Shown: positions 53,249 to 61,987 of the stretch, in pieces
How the letters are laid out: each line of letters opens with the position of its first letter
How positions within the stretch are numbered: position 1 is the stretch's first letter
Assembly (NCBI RefSeq): GCF_021049285.1
Contig: NZ_CP088017.1
Coordinates: 1,623,380-1,687,379 of the forward strand
Length of the DNA: 64,000 nucleotides
Reading direction: 5' to 3'
Source of the DNA: Ruania halotolerans
GTDB lineage: Bacteria; Actinomycetota; Actinomycetes; Actinomycetales; Beutenbergiaceae
The notes under the pieces: generated by a model
What the model saw: the letters and a program-made list of their open reading frames with translations, nothing else
Databases searched by the model: none
What the model was told of the DNA's origin: nothing
Made by a program: the position numbers and the translations under genes

Positions 53249-54312
53249 GCGGACGGCTTGACGTGAGCGGCGGGCCTGACGTGAACGGCGGGCCTGTGCG
53301 CAGTGCGCTGCTGGTCAAGGCGGCGGCCGGGATCGATGGGGAGCGGGTACAGGCGGCGGCCGGTGCCCGAGCGGTGCACCGGGTGGAGTCCTTCGCCCCG
53401 GAGGCGGTGCGAGCCGCCGGCGCCGATCCTGCGCTGGTGGGAGCAGTGCTCGGCGCCGGACCCTCGGACGATCTCTCCGCCCTTCCTGCGCTCACCTGGG
53501 TGCATAGCGGGGCGGCCGGTGTGGACGGCTGGCTGAGTGCCGGCTCCCCGCCCGACGGCGTGGTGCTCACCTCGGCGGTGGGCAACGGGGCGATCCCGCT
53601 GGCCGAGCATGCCTTGATGCTCATGTTGATGCTGAGCAGGCAGGCGCCGCGATGGTTCGCCGCGCAGCAACGTCACGTGTGGGACCGCTACACCCACGGC
53701 GAGTTGGCCGGCGCCACGCTCGGCATCATCGGCTACGGCAACAGCGGCCGCGACCTGGCGCGTAAGGCGCAGGCGTGCCATATGCCGGTGCAGGCGGTGC
53801 GGCGTGAGGACAGTGGCGCTGGTACCCACGGCGCAAGCGGTGCGGGTGCGAGCGGATACGGCGACGATGGCAGCGTGGATGACGCCGGTGTGCGGGTGTT
53901 CCGCGGTCGCGCCGGGTTGGAGCAGGTACTTGCCACCAGCGATCACGTGGTGGTGACCGCGCCGTGGACACCGCAGACGCAGAACCTGATCGGCACCGCC
54001 GAGTTGGCGCTGATGCGCCCGAGTGCGTTCCTCATCGTGATCTCGCGCGGCGGGATCGTCACCGAGGACGCGCTGGTGGGGGCGCTGCGCGACGGTGTGA
54101 TCGCCGGAGCCGGACTCGATGCGCATGCGACCGAGCCGTTGCCCGCCTCGAGCCCGCTGTGGGATCTGCAGAACGTCATCATCACCCCGCACAACGGGGC
54201 CACCACCGCGGCCACCGCCGAGCGCGGCACCGCGATCATGCTCGAGAACGTCTCGCGGTGGTCCCACGGGGAACAGTTGCTGAACGTGGTGGACCGTACG
54301 CGTGGGTACTGA
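53245..54312 (+). CDS. D-2-hydroxyacid dehydrogenase (hydroxypyruvate/glyoxylate reductase-like)
   Basis: 355 aa. Nucleotide-binding GIIGYGNSGRDLA, catalytic Arg in VISRGGIV, Glu in ATEPLP and His in ITPHNGATT. Reduces 2-oxo acids such as hydroxypyruvate or glyoxylate with NAD(P)H. A Gly/Ala/Ser-rich insertion (GAGTHGASGAGASGYGDDGS, about residues 190-215) follows the Rossmann strand and is unusual. The ATG at 53245 overlaps the permease stop (ATGA). It offers a second entry to glycerate beside the GlxR-like enzyme. Confidence 0.86.
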   Translation: MSGRLDVSGGPDVNGGPVRSALLVKAAAGIDGERVQAAAGARAVHRVESFAPEAVRAAGADPALVGAVLGAGPSDDLSALPALTWVHSGAAGVDGWLSAGSPPDGVVLTSAVGNGAIPLAEHALMLMLMLSRQAPRWFAAQQRHVWDRYTHGELAGATLGIIGYGNSGRDLARKAQACHMPVQAVRREDSGAGTHGASGAGASGYGDDGSVDDAGVRVFRGRAGLEQVLATSDHVVVTAPWTPQTQNLIGTAELALMRPSAFLIVISRGGIVTEDALVGALRDGVIAGAGLDAHATEPLPASSPLWDLQNVIITPHNGATTAATAERGTAIMLENVSRWSHGEQLLNVVDRTRGY

Positions 54313-55510
54313 TCCGGCGGCCGCGTACCCCGGGCGAGGTTCCGGCCTGCGCGTGCTGGTGGCGCCCGACAAGTTCAAGGGCACGCTGACCGGAGCCGAG
54401 GCCGCTGCTGCGATCAGCGCCGGGGTGCGGGCAGCATTGCCTGCGGCGCAGATCAGCACGGCGGTGATCGCCGACGGCGGAGAAGGCACAGTGGAGGCTG
54501 CGGTGAGCGCCGGTGCCCGGGCGAGCACCGCCGTCGTGACCGGCCCGCTGGGAGCGCCGATCGAGGCGCGCTGGTGCACCCATGGTGACCGGGCCGTGAT
54601 CGAGCTGGCGGCAGCCAGCGGCCTGCAACTGCTGGCGCCCGATCCGAGCACGGCTCTCGCGGCGACCAGCCGCGGCACCGGCGAGCTCATCGCCGCAGCC
54701 TTGGATTCGGGTGCGAACGAGATCCTCCTCGGCCTCGGTGGCTCGGCCTGTACCGACGGTGGAGCAGGTCTCCTGCGGGCGCTCGGTGCGCGGTTCCTGG
54801 CCGCGGACGGTCAGGAGATCCCGGACGGCGGGGGAGCGCTGAGTGCCCTGGACCGCGTGGAGCTGAGCTCGCTGGACCCGCGGCTGCGCCACGTGCCGAT
54901 CACGGTGGCCGCCGATGTGCGCACGCCACTACTCGGGCCGGCGGGCGCCGCTGCAGTGTTCGGACCGCAGAAGGGCGCCGGGCCGGCGCAGGTGGCCCAG
55001 TTGGAACGCGGGCTGGCGGTGCTGGCCCAGTGCTTGCAAGCGGCCACGGGCCGAGACGCCGCGGCGCTCGACTGGGGCGGCGCGGCGGGCGGGTGCGCCG
55101 GTGGGCTGAACGCCGCGCTCGGGGCCCAGTTCCGGCCCGGTCTGGACGTGGTGGCCGAACTCGTGGACCTGACTGCACAGGTGCGCCGGGCAGACCTGGT
55201 GGTGGTGGGCGAGGGCAGCCTGGACAAGCAGTCGCTGCAAGGAAAGGCGCCGGTGGCCGTCGCACGGCGGGCACGCGCGGCGGGTGTCCCGGTGCTCGCC
55301 GTAGCCGGACGAGTGACGGTCGATCGGGCGGTGCTCGCTGCCGAAGGAATCCTCGGCCACGCCGCGGCGAGCGAGCACGCTCCCTCGCCCGCAGACGCGC
55401 TGGGCCCGCGGGCGGGGCACTGGGTGAGTGTGGCCGCCGAACACGCGGTGCGTACGTGGCTGGGCGGGGCCGCGGTGCGAGAGGATGGCCGTTCAGCCGA
55501 CTCGATCTAG
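54302..55510 (+). CDS. Glycerate kinase (type I, GlxK/GarK family)
   Basis: 402 aa. APDKFKGTLTGAEAAAAI, VIADGGEGTVEA and LLGLGGSACTDGGAG are the family signatures; the VAGRVTVD region near the C-terminus is also typical. Phosphorylates D-glycerate (usually to 2-phosphoglycerate), the exit to glycolysis. The start GTG 54302 overlaps the previous gene by 11 nt. The C-terminal about 40 residues are non-conserved. It places the island's carbon flow at glycerate. Confidence 0.9.
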   Translation: MGTDPAAAYPGRGSGLRVLVAPDKFKGTLTGAEAAAAISAGVRAALPAAQISTAVIADGGEGTVEAAVSAGARASTAVVTGPLGAPIEARWCTHGDRAVIELAAASGLQLLAPDPSTALAATSRGTGELIAAALDSGANEILLGLGGSACTDGGAGLLRALGARFLAADGQEIPDGGGALSALDRVELSSLDPRLRHVPITVAADVRTPLLGPAGAAAVFGPQKGAGPAQVAQLERGLAVLAQCLQAATGRDAAALDWGGAAGGCAGGLNAALGAQFRPGLDVVAELVDLTAQVRRADLVVVGEGSLDKQSLQGKAPVAVARRARAAGVPVLAVAGRVTVDRAVLAAEGILGHAAASEHAPSPADALGPRAGHWVSVAAEHAVRTWLGGAAVREDGRSADSI

Positions 55511-55521
55511 GAAGGGCGTCG

Positions 55522-56553
55522 ATGCCGACCGCCACCGTTCCACCCACGATGCGCGCCAGTCTTCTGATCGCGCCCGAGCAGCTGGAGATCCGTGAGATCG
55601 CCACGCCCGAACCGCGCCCGGGGGACGTGCTGGTGCGGATCGAACAGGTGGGCCTGTGCGGATCGGATGTGCACTTCTTCACCCATGGCCGGGTCGGCTC
55701 CCTGGTGGTGGCCGAACCGCTGATTCTCGGCCACGAGGCCGCCGGCGTGATCGCCGCGGTCGGTGCGGGTGTGCCCGAGCAGCGGCTGGGGGAGCGGGTG
55801 GCGATCGAGCCTCAGCGGCACTGCCGGGAGTGCTCCTACTGCCTGGACGGGCGATACAACCTGTGCGAGTCGATGGAGTTCGCCTCCGCGCCACCGGTGC
55901 ATGGCGCGTTCGCCGAGTACATGAGTGTCCCGGCGATGTTTGCCCACCCGATCCCGGACGTTATGACGTTCGAGCAGGCCGCACTGGCTGAGCCGCTTTC
56001 GGTGGGCTTGGCGGCTGTGCGCAAGGTGCCGGTCACCGAGAACCGGGTGCTGGTGGCCGGTGGCGGCCCGATCGGCGTGCTGACGGCGGCCGCCGCCCGT
56101 GCCCACGGCGCCCGGGAGGTGGTGCTCACCGATCCCATCGCGACGCGCCGGGCGCACGCCCGTGCGCTTGGCGCCACGACCGCCGTCGGCCCGGACCAGC
56201 TCGGCGACCACATCGGGGGAGGGTTCGAGGTGTTCGTGGACACCTCCGGCGTACCCGCCGCGATTGACGCGGGACTGCAGGCGCTGCGCCCGGGCGGCAA
56301 CGCCGTCATGGTGGGAATGGGCCATGACCGGATCGACCTCGACCTGTTCCGGGTGCAGTCCTACGAACTCCACCTGCATGGGTTGTTCCGGTACGTCCGG
56401 ACCTGGCCGACGGCGATCGATCTGATCGACCGTGGCGTGGTGACTGTGGATCCGTTGATCTCCGATCGGACCGACCTGGGCGGTTTACCGCAGGCGATGC
56501 GTCGCAACGGCGACCCCGAGGTGATGAAGATCCTGATCAACCCGCAACAGTAG
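55522..56553 (+). CDS. Zinc-dependent medium-chain dehydrogenase (polyol/sorbitol dehydrogenase-like)
   Basis: 343 aa. Catalytic zinc: Cys in QVGLCGSDVHFF and His-Glu in LGHEAAG; structural zinc: CRECSYCLDGRYNLC. Rossmann motif VAGGGPIGVLTAAAA. Closest functional types: L-iditol/xylitol/galactitol dehydrogenases. It probably oxidises a polyol or sugar alcohol C2 or another hydroxyl. RBS AGGAAGG overlaps the previous stop region. Last gene of the island; a tandem TAGTCAGGCAGC repeat follows. Confidence 0.9.
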   Translation: MPTATVPPTMRASLLIAPEQLEIREIATPEPRPGDVLVRIEQVGLCGSDVHFFTHGRVGSLVVAEPLILGHEAAGVIAAVGAGVPEQRLGERVAIEPQRHCRECSYCLDGRYNLCESMEFASAPPVHGAFAEYMSVPAMFAHPIPDVMTFEQAALAEPLSVGLAAVRKVPVTENRVLVAGGGPIGVLTAAAARAHGAREVVLTDPIATRRAHARALGATTAVGPDQLGDHIGGGFEVFVDTSGVPAAIDAGLQALRPGGNAVMVGMGHDRIDLDLFRVQSYELHLHGLFRYVRTWPTAIDLIDRGVVTVDPLISDRTDLGGLPQAMRRNGDPEVMKILINPQQ

Positions 56554-56588
56554 TCAGGCAGCTAGTCAGGCAGTGCCGCTGAGCACAT

Positions 56589-57212
56589 ATGCTCCTTATT
56601 GTGACTGGTGGTGACCGGGGGACTCCGCCGCTGGTGCGCCGCAGCCCGCCGGCGATCGCCGGCTATTCCCTGACGGCGTTCGTGGTGCCCCTGCTGATCG
56701 TCGCGCTGGCACTGGGGCCACCGATCCTGCTCGGTCTGGAGGACGTACTGGCCCCGCGAGGAGCCGGTGAAATTTACGCGGCAGCGGTGGTGCTGTGCGC
56801 GGTGCCGCTCCTGCGCTTGTGCACGTATGAGCTCAGCCTGACATTGGACACCACCACGCACGTGCTCACCGTGGAACGCCGGTTCTGGTGGGGGCGACGC
56901 GTGCGCTACGTGCCGGTGGGCCAGGTGGAGCGCTGGTACACGCTGGAGAGCATGGGGATGGTGGTGCTGCGGCTCGGTGTCGACCGACCGGTGCGCCTGT
57001 GGCTGCACACCCCGCAGAGCTCGCCGAACCGGCGCCCGCGTTCGGTCGAGCTCACAGTCGCCTGGTTGCAGGACGTGTTGGGCGAGCGGCGTGATGCGGC
57101 CCGGGAGCCCGCGGCGTCGCGGCGGGCCAAGCGGTTGCTCATCTCGAGTGTGCTCGCCGGCGTGGTGATCGCCGGCAGCGGATTCGGGTGGCTCCTGGTG
57201 GCCATGATCTGA
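56589..57212 (+). CDS. Membrane protein with PH-like region (hypothetical)
   Basis: 207 aa. Three hydrophobic stretches: about residues 22-47 and 60-77, then a C-terminal helix RLLISSVLAGVVIAGSGFGWLL. Between them, ELSLTLDTTTHVLTVERRFWWGRRVRYVPVGQVERWYTL looks like a bacterial PH-type beta domain. No function is known. The ATG at 56589 or GTG at 56601 may be the start. No operon partner. Confidence 0.65.
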   Translation: MLLIVTGGDRGTPPLVRRSPPAIAGYSLTAFVVPLLIVALALGPPILLGLEDVLAPRGAGEIYAAAVVLCAVPLLRLCTYELSLTLDTTTHVLTVERRFWWGRRVRYVPVGQVERWYTLESMGMVVLRLGVDRPVRLWLHTPQSSPNRRPRSVELTVAWLQDVLGERRDAAREPAASRRAKRLLISSVLAGVVIAGSGFGWLLVAMI

Positions 57213-57248
57213 ACGGTGTGGCCGACCCGTGTGGCGATTGGTGGCCGA

Positions 57249-57758
57249 TCACATGTAGTTGCCGGCCACCTGCTCCAGGTTCGCCCACGCGGCATCCACG
57301 GCGTCGGCCCGACCGTCCGCTGCCAGGCTCAGCGCATCGAGCATCACATGCCAGCCGACGGCGAACTCCGCTGCCGGTTCGGCCAGCACCTCGCGATGAG
57401 TGAGGGTGAGTAGGGTTCCCGAGCCGGTCGGCTCGACGTGCCAGACCACCTCGGAGTCGGGCACTCCCTCCCACACCCAGCCGTGCACCAGGCGGCCGGT
57501 ACCATCCGGCCCCTGGGGCGGGGCGGCTGCTGTGACGGTGCCGGTGGCAGTGCCTTCCTCGCCGAAGTCGAAGGTGACGGCGCCGCCGTGGCGGGCGTCG
57601 ATGCTGCATCCGGGCAGCCATCTCTCCAGCAGTTCTGGTTCGGTGAGCCAGGCCCACACGCGGTCGGGGGTGTGCGGCAGGTGGCGTTCGAAGTGGATGC
57701 GGAACGTGCCGTCCTCGCCGATCCCCAGGGTGCCTCGATTGGTGTCCGTGCGGTTCAT
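57249..57758 (-). CDS. SRPBCC (AHSA1/START-like) domain protein
   Basis: 169 aa. Begins with a strand then RHLPHTPDRVWAWLTEPELLERWLPGC, the AHSA1 hallmark, and ends with a long helix (GWHVMLDALSLAAD). Ligand-binding fold of unknown specificity; pairs with the ArsR gene, overlapping it by ATGA, as is common. Confidence 0.87.
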   Translation of the reverse strand: MNRTDTNRGTLGIGEDGTFRIHFERHLPHTPDRVWAWLTEPELLERWLPGCSIDARHGGAVTFDFGEEGTATGTVTAAAPPQGPDGTGRLVHGWVWEGVPDSEVVWHVEPTGSGTLLTLTHREVLAEPAAEFAVGWHVMLDALSLAADGRADAVDAAWANLEQVAGNYM

Positions 57759-58066
57759 TGTTCTCCTTCACCTTTCTGCATCTCTTCGCCCAGCCGGTCC
57801 AGTGCGGAATCCCACCGCACGCGTTGCGCTTCGAGCCAGTGCTCCACCTCGGCCAGCGAGTCCGGGCGCAGGGCGTACCGGCGCTGCCGCCCTTCGGCCC
57901 GGACCGTGAGCACACCGGCCTCCACCAGCACGCCCAGGTGCTGGGAGATCGCTGGCCGTGAGATCGAGAAATGGGAGGCGATCTGACCGGCGGTGCTCGC
58001 ACCGCCGGTCAGCACCTCGACGATCGCCCGCCGATGCGGGGCTCCCAGTGCCTCGAACACGTCCAT
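57755..58066 (-). CDS. ArsR-family transcriptional regulator
   Basis: 103 aa winged-helix protein: MDVFEALGAPHRRAIVEVLTGGASTAGQIASHFSISRPAISQHLGVLVEAGVL. No metal-binding Cys pairs are seen, consistent with the SRPBCC-linked ArsR group. Starts at ATG 58066 with a near-perfect palindrome 9 nt upstream, pointing to autorepression. Stop overlaps the SRPBCC gene start. Confidence 0.9.
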   Translation of the reverse strand: MDVFEALGAPHRRAIVEVLTGGASTAGQIASHFSISRPAISQHLGVLVEAGVLTVRAEGRQRRYALRPDSLAEVEHWLEAQRVRWDSALDRLGEEMQKGEGEQ

Positions 58067-58074
58067 GAGAACAT

Positions 58075-58090
58075 GTAAGCAAATGCTTAC
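58075..58090. promoter_or_regulatory. Perfect palindrome GTAAGCA-AA-TGCTTAC before ArsR gene
   Basis: Seven-base arms with a 2-nt centre, immediately upstream of the ArsR start. Size and place fit an ArsR-type operator that controls the arsR-SRPBCC pair. Confidence 0.8.
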
Positions 58091-58301
58091 GCGTATGGTC
58101 AAGTGTGATTCGGTGGGTGGGAGTGAGCGCGATGACCGCGAGCGCTCCACTGGTGGATCGAGACTGATGGCCGACCGAATGCGGTCATACCTACCGGTCC
58201 CTACGATCGGCCGCATGGTGTGTCTGATATCGCACGGTCCCGCGCCGGCGGCGCCAGGCTCACGACGTCATCGGAGATTCATCGACTAGAGGAGGCGCAC
58301 A

Positions 58302-58916
58302 GTGTCGAGCGAGGCGGACGACCAGGCCACGAGGCAGGGCCGCAACGGCGGGCAGGACCACTCGAAGGAGCAGGATCGCTCGAAGAAGATGTACCTGCGG
58401 TTCGCCGCGATGTTGCTGACGGCGATGGTGGTCATGTACTGGGTGATGTTCGTCGGCTCGTGGGAGTGGGGCCACGTTCGCTTCAGCCAAAGCCGGATGT
58501 TCATGGCAGTGACCATGGGTGGCGCGATGGGGCTGGTCATGCTGGCGTGGATGCTCAACATGTACAAGAGCACGAGAGCCAACATCGTGGTGGTCGTGGT
58601 CAGCCTCGGGTTGCTCGCGGGAGGGACGTTCCTCGATCGAAGCCAGGCCACAGTGGATGACACGGCCTTCATGAGCGCAATGATCCCCCATCACTCTCTG
58701 GCCATCACACGCTCGGAGCGCGCGGGAATTGAGGACGTACGAGTGTGTGAGCTCACCGTCGAGATCAGCGAGGCTCAGCGCCGCGAGATCGCGGAGATGG
58801 ACTGGCTCATTGAGGACATCGAGGAGAACGGCATCGCCGCGACGCCGGAGGAGGCCGAGGCGCGCCCCGTGCCGGACTTCGGCGAGCCTGCCGAGCGTCA
58901 GTGCGCAACCGAGTGA
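58302..58916 (+). CDS. DUF305 membrane protein
   Basis: 204 aa. A charged N-terminal tail, then three helices (about residues 32-50, 65-85 and 92-110), and a C-terminal DUF305 region with DDTAFMSAMIPHHSLAIT and EISEAQRREIAEMDWLI. DUF305 proteins often accompany metal or copper homeostasis. The GTG start at 58302 has GGAGG upstream (58290-58294). Unclear partner. Confidence 0.82.
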   Translation: MSSEADDQATRQGRNGGQDHSKEQDRSKKMYLRFAAMLLTAMVVMYWVMFVGSWEWGHVRFSQSRMFMAVTMGGAMGLVMLAWMLNMYKSTRANIVVVVVSLGLLAGGTFLDRSQATVDDTAFMSAMIPHHSLAITRSERAGIEDVRVCELTVEISEAQRREIAEMDWLIEDIEENGIAATPEEAEARPVPDFGEPAERQCATE

Positions 58917-59002
58917 GTGGGGCCCCCGCCCGCCAGTGGCACGGTTCTGTGATGGTGACGTGGCGGCGCGCTCATCCGGGCCTCCCTGCGCCGGATCGAA
59001 CC

Positions 59003-60034
59003 TTAGGCAGGTAGCTCGGCGCCGTCGACTCCGCGTGGCAGGACTCGACGCAGGATGTCGGCCATGGTGACTACCCCGACGAAGCGATCGCCCTCCATCA
59101 CCACGGAGAGTTGCTCGCTCCCGGCGCGCATCCGGGCGAGCGCCTCATGGACCGGGGTGTCGGACTCGAGCGTCAGCGGGTCGCGGGCCAGATCCGAGGC
59201 GAGCGTGTCCGAGGATTCGAGGAGCGTGTCGCGCACATGCACCACCTGCGGCCGGCCAGGTTCGTCCTGGTAGACGAGGATCCGCAGGTGGCCCGAACGG
59301 ATCGACGCCTCGCGGACATCGCTGACCGTGGCGTTCGGCGGTACAGCGGTGGGGATCGCCCCGGGCCGGATCAGGCTCACCACGTCGAGGGATTCCAAGT
59401 CGATCGCGCGGGCGATCTGCGTGCGGAACGAGGGCTCGATCGCGCCGACCTCTGCCGAATGCTCAACCAGGTGCCGGATGGTGGCGGCGTCCTGCCCGCC
59501 CACGGCCGCCTGGTTCACGGGAGTTACGCCGGTGGCTGCAACGAGCCGGTTGGCGATCGCGTTGATCCACAGCAGCAGGGGCCGGAAGATCCAGATGAAC
59601 GCTCGGGCCGGGATCGCGATCATCGAGGCGGAGCGCTCCGGGTGTGCGATCGCCCATGATTTCGGCGCCATCTCACCGACCACGAGGTGCAGGAAGGTCA
59701 CCACCAGCAGGGAGAGCACGAAGGCAACCGTGTCCGCCGTCCACACGGGCATGCCCCAGGCCTCGAACAGCGGGGTCATCCAATGGTGCACGGCGGGTTT
59801 GGTGACGGCACCGAGTGCGAAGGTGCAGGCGGTGATGCCGAGCTGGGCGCCGGCGAGCATCACGGTCAACTCGTTCACCGACCGCAGCGCCGCACGGGCG
59901 GATCGGCTGGTCGTGGCCGCCTCCTCGAGGCGGTGCCGCCGGGCGCCGAGCAGGGAGAACTCGACGATCACGAACAGGGCGCTGAGCGCGATGATCGCGA
60001 CGGTTGTCACGGTGACCAGGAGGGGGTTCTCCAT
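59003..60034 (-). CDS. CNNM/CBS-pair transporter (hemolysin C/CorB-like), short paralogue
   Basis: 343 aa. N-terminal CNNM (DUF21) domain with four helices (ALFVIVEFSLLGARRHRLEEAA), then a CBS pair (VSLIRPGAIPTAVPPNATVSDV; LTLESDTPVHEALARMRAGSEQLSVVMEGDRFVGVVTMADIL). No CorC_HlyC C-terminal domain. CNNM proteins are implicated in Mg2+ homeostasis. The start shares TGATG with the stop of the longer paralogue. Confidence 0.88.
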   Translation of the reverse strand: MENPLLVTVTTVAIIALSALFVIVEFSLLGARRHRLEEAATTSRSARAALRSVNELTVMLAGAQLGITACTFALGAVTKPAVHHWMTPLFEAWGMPVWTADTVAFVLSLLVVTFLHLVVGEMAPKSWAIAHPERSASMIAIPARAFIWIFRPLLLWINAIANRLVAATGVTPVNQAAVGGQDAATIRHLVEHSAEVGAIEPSFRTQIARAIDLESLDVVSLIRPGAIPTAVPPNATVSDVREASIRSGHLRILVYQDEPGRPQVVHVRDTLLESSDTLASDLARDPLTLESDTPVHEALARMRAGSEQLSVVMEGDRFVGVVTMADILRRVLPRGVDGAELPA

Positions 60035-61404
60035 CAGTGCGCCTCCTCGTCCTCGTCCGGCTCCTGGACATGCAGCGAGAGCCGGACAGTAGCGGGCACG
60101 TGGCGCTCGACGTCCATCACATGCGCGCTGATGATGTGGCGGACCGGCTCGTGCTCGACCAGATCGGCCGGATCCACCGGGAGCTCGATCTCGAGGTGAT
60201 CGCCCTCATCGAGGAGGTCGCCGCGCTCGGCGAGCAGGAGTCCGGCGATCGTCTCGTAGTCCCCCCGGGGGAGGTGATGGCCGATCGCGCGTTCGACTTC
60301 GTCGATGTGTACGTCGCCACCCATCATCCAGGTGGTGTCATCCTCAGCGCTGATGGTGGCCGACTCTTCGCCATCGTGCTCGTCGGTCACCTCGCCGATC
60401 ACTTCCTCGGCCATGTCCTCGATCGTGAGGATGCCGGTGAAGCCGCCGTACTCGTCAATCACGCAGGCGAGTTCGTTGCGTGAACGGGTGAGCTGGGCGA
60501 GCGCGTCGGGCAGTGCCATCGCGGTGGGCACGAGGATCGGTTCGCGCATGAGGCGTGTCACCGGCGCATCATCGGGGAGGTCGGTGGCGAGCAGATCGGC
60601 GAGTTGGACCAGGCCCACGGCCTGGTCGTGATCGTCGACCACCGGGTAGCGGGTGTGCTCGATCGCCATTCGCTCGCGCACCTGCGCCAGAGTGGCGTGC
60701 TGGGGCACGGTACCGACCCGGGAGCGCGGGACCATCGCGTGCTCGACGTCCTGATCGGGAAAGTCGAGGATGCGATCGAGCATGATGGACAGTTCCTCGG
60801 GCAGGTCGCCACTCTGGCGTGAGTCGGCCACGATGTGCTCGAGGTCGCGTGGGGTGGCTGAGGAGTCCACATCGTGCACGGGCTCGATCCGGAAAATCCG
60901 CAGCAGGCCGTTCGCGGCGTGGTCGAACACCGTGATGAGCCAGCCGAAGGCGGTCAGGTAGATCTTGGTGGACCGGGCCAGGGCCAGCGCCATCGGTTCG
61001 GCATTGGCGATCGCGAGGTTCTTCGGGAACAGCTCACCGAAGATCATCTGCACCACTGTGGACAGGGCCAGGGCGGTGATCGTGCCGATCGAGATGCCGA
61101 CCGCGGCCGGTACTCCGACCCCGCCGAGGAGCTCACCGAGGGACTCACCCACCAGCGGTTCGGCCACGTACCCGATGAGCAGACCGGTCACCGTGATGCC
61201 CAGCTGAGCGCCGGAGAGCATGAAGGAGGTGCGCTTCGTGACTGCCAGCGCGCGCGAGGCCGCGGCGTCACCTGCTTCGGCGCGAGCTCCGAGGCGGGAG
61301 CGGTCCACCGACATGAACGCGAACTCCTGGGCCACGAAGTACCCGTTGGCGGCGATGATCGCCAGGATCACGAGGATCCCGACCAGCAACATCAGCACGG
61401 TCAT
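60034..61404 (-). CDS. CNNM/CBS-pair/CorC-domain transporter (hemolysin C-like), long paralogue
   Basis: 456 aa. CNNM domain (AANGYFVAQEFAFMSVDRSRL), CBS pair (DFPDQDVEHAMVPRSRVGTVPQHATLAQVRERM; PILVPTAMALPDALAQLTRSRNELACVIDEYGGFTGILTIEDMAEEVIGEVTDEHD) and C-terminal CorC_HlyC domain. Probable Mg2+/Co2+ efflux or regulation. It is translated with the shorter paralogue (TGATG). Its 5' gap of 259 nt has no recognised Mg2+ riboswitch. Confidence 0.9.
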   Translation of the reverse strand: MTVLMLLVGILVILAIIAANGYFVAQEFAFMSVDRSRLGARAEAGDAAASRALAVTKRTSFMLSGAQLGITVTGLLIGYVAEPLVGESLGELLGGVGVPAAVGISIGTITALALSTVVQMIFGELFPKNLAIANAEPMALALARSTKIYLTAFGWLITVFDHAANGLLRIFRIEPVHDVDSSATPRDLEHIVADSRQSGDLPEELSIMLDRILDFPDQDVEHAMVPRSRVGTVPQHATLAQVRERMAIEHTRYPVVDDHDQAVGLVQLADLLATDLPDDAPVTRLMREPILVPTAMALPDALAQLTRSRNELACVIDEYGGFTGILTIEDMAEEVIGEVTDEHDGEESATISAEDDTTWMMGGDVHIDEVERAIGHHLPRGDYETIAGLLLAERGDLLDEGDHLEIELPVDPADLVEHEPVRHIISAHVMDVERHVPATVRLSLHVQEPDEDEEAH

Positions 61405-61663
61405 GAGATGACCGGCGCCGGGGTGGGGGTCGGCAGAGTGCCGTGGTGGGGTCTATGACAGGGGTCGGCCGAATCGGCCGAGGGACTGTCGTACTCCATC
61501 GGGGTAAGAGCCTCTCATCGTTCGGGGGATGTCTCTATCTTGCGGGATCAGGTGGTTGTCCGTCCAGCGGGCAGATTCTCACTCCATCGGGCCCGGTACC
61601 GATGAGAATCGGACGCGTTGTCAGTCAGTCCGGGTGAACGTCACCTGATAAGGAGAAGGTTCG
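61405..61663. other. Intergenic region with structured element
   Basis: A 259-nt divergent gap. Two TCGGCCGA palindromes lie near 61467, and a hairpin with 12 bp (GATTCTCA 61574-61581 and TCGG with CCGA and TGAGAATC 61603-61610) with a left bulge lies before the broken VOC gene. AAGGAGAAGG at 61649 is the ribosome site for that gene. Confidence 0.5.
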
Positions 61664-61813
61664 ATGACCGAGCACAGTTCACGCGAGCACCTGCCGGGGT
61701 TGCATGGCCACCCCACCCACACCGAACTCGTCAGCAAGGACCCGGAAGCCACCCGCGCCTTCGGCGCCCAGGTGTTCGGAAGGCACTCATGCGGACGCAC
61801 TGCCTGCGGCTGA
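61664..61813 (+). pseudogene. Truncated VOC (glyoxalase-like) gene, N-terminal fragment
   Basis: 49 aa after an excellent ribosome site. HPTHTELVSKDPEATRAFGAQVFG matches the first beta-alpha unit of VOC proteins of the kind HVELVSTDPEATKAFYGEVFGW. Then the frame turns to RHSCGRTACG and ends. The remaining about 80-200 residues are missing from the following 170 nt, so this is a deleted gene, not a simple frameshift. Confidence 0.6.
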
Positions 61814-61987
61814 GTAATCGCACCATCTCGAGCGGGGCGCTGCGGCTGCCTGGTGGCAGTCTGGGAGTCGATGAGCAGCGGTTCCGGAGAAATGAACGAC
61901 GACTACGTGAACGACGGTTCCCGGTAGCGCTCGGTTCCCGATTCAGAAATGGGACCGAGCGTTGCGGGATGTCGCGAGGAGGAAAGA

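Noticed and set aside
56548-56576. Tandem TAGTCAGGCAGC after the last gene of the island as an attachment site
   Set aside because: The repeat is short (about 11 nt) and no integrase or tRNA is nearby; simple slippage is enough.
61405-61663. Mg2+ riboswitch upstream of the CNNM/CBS genes
   Set aside because: I looked for ykoK-type conserved segments on the minus strand and did not see them; only short palindromes are present.
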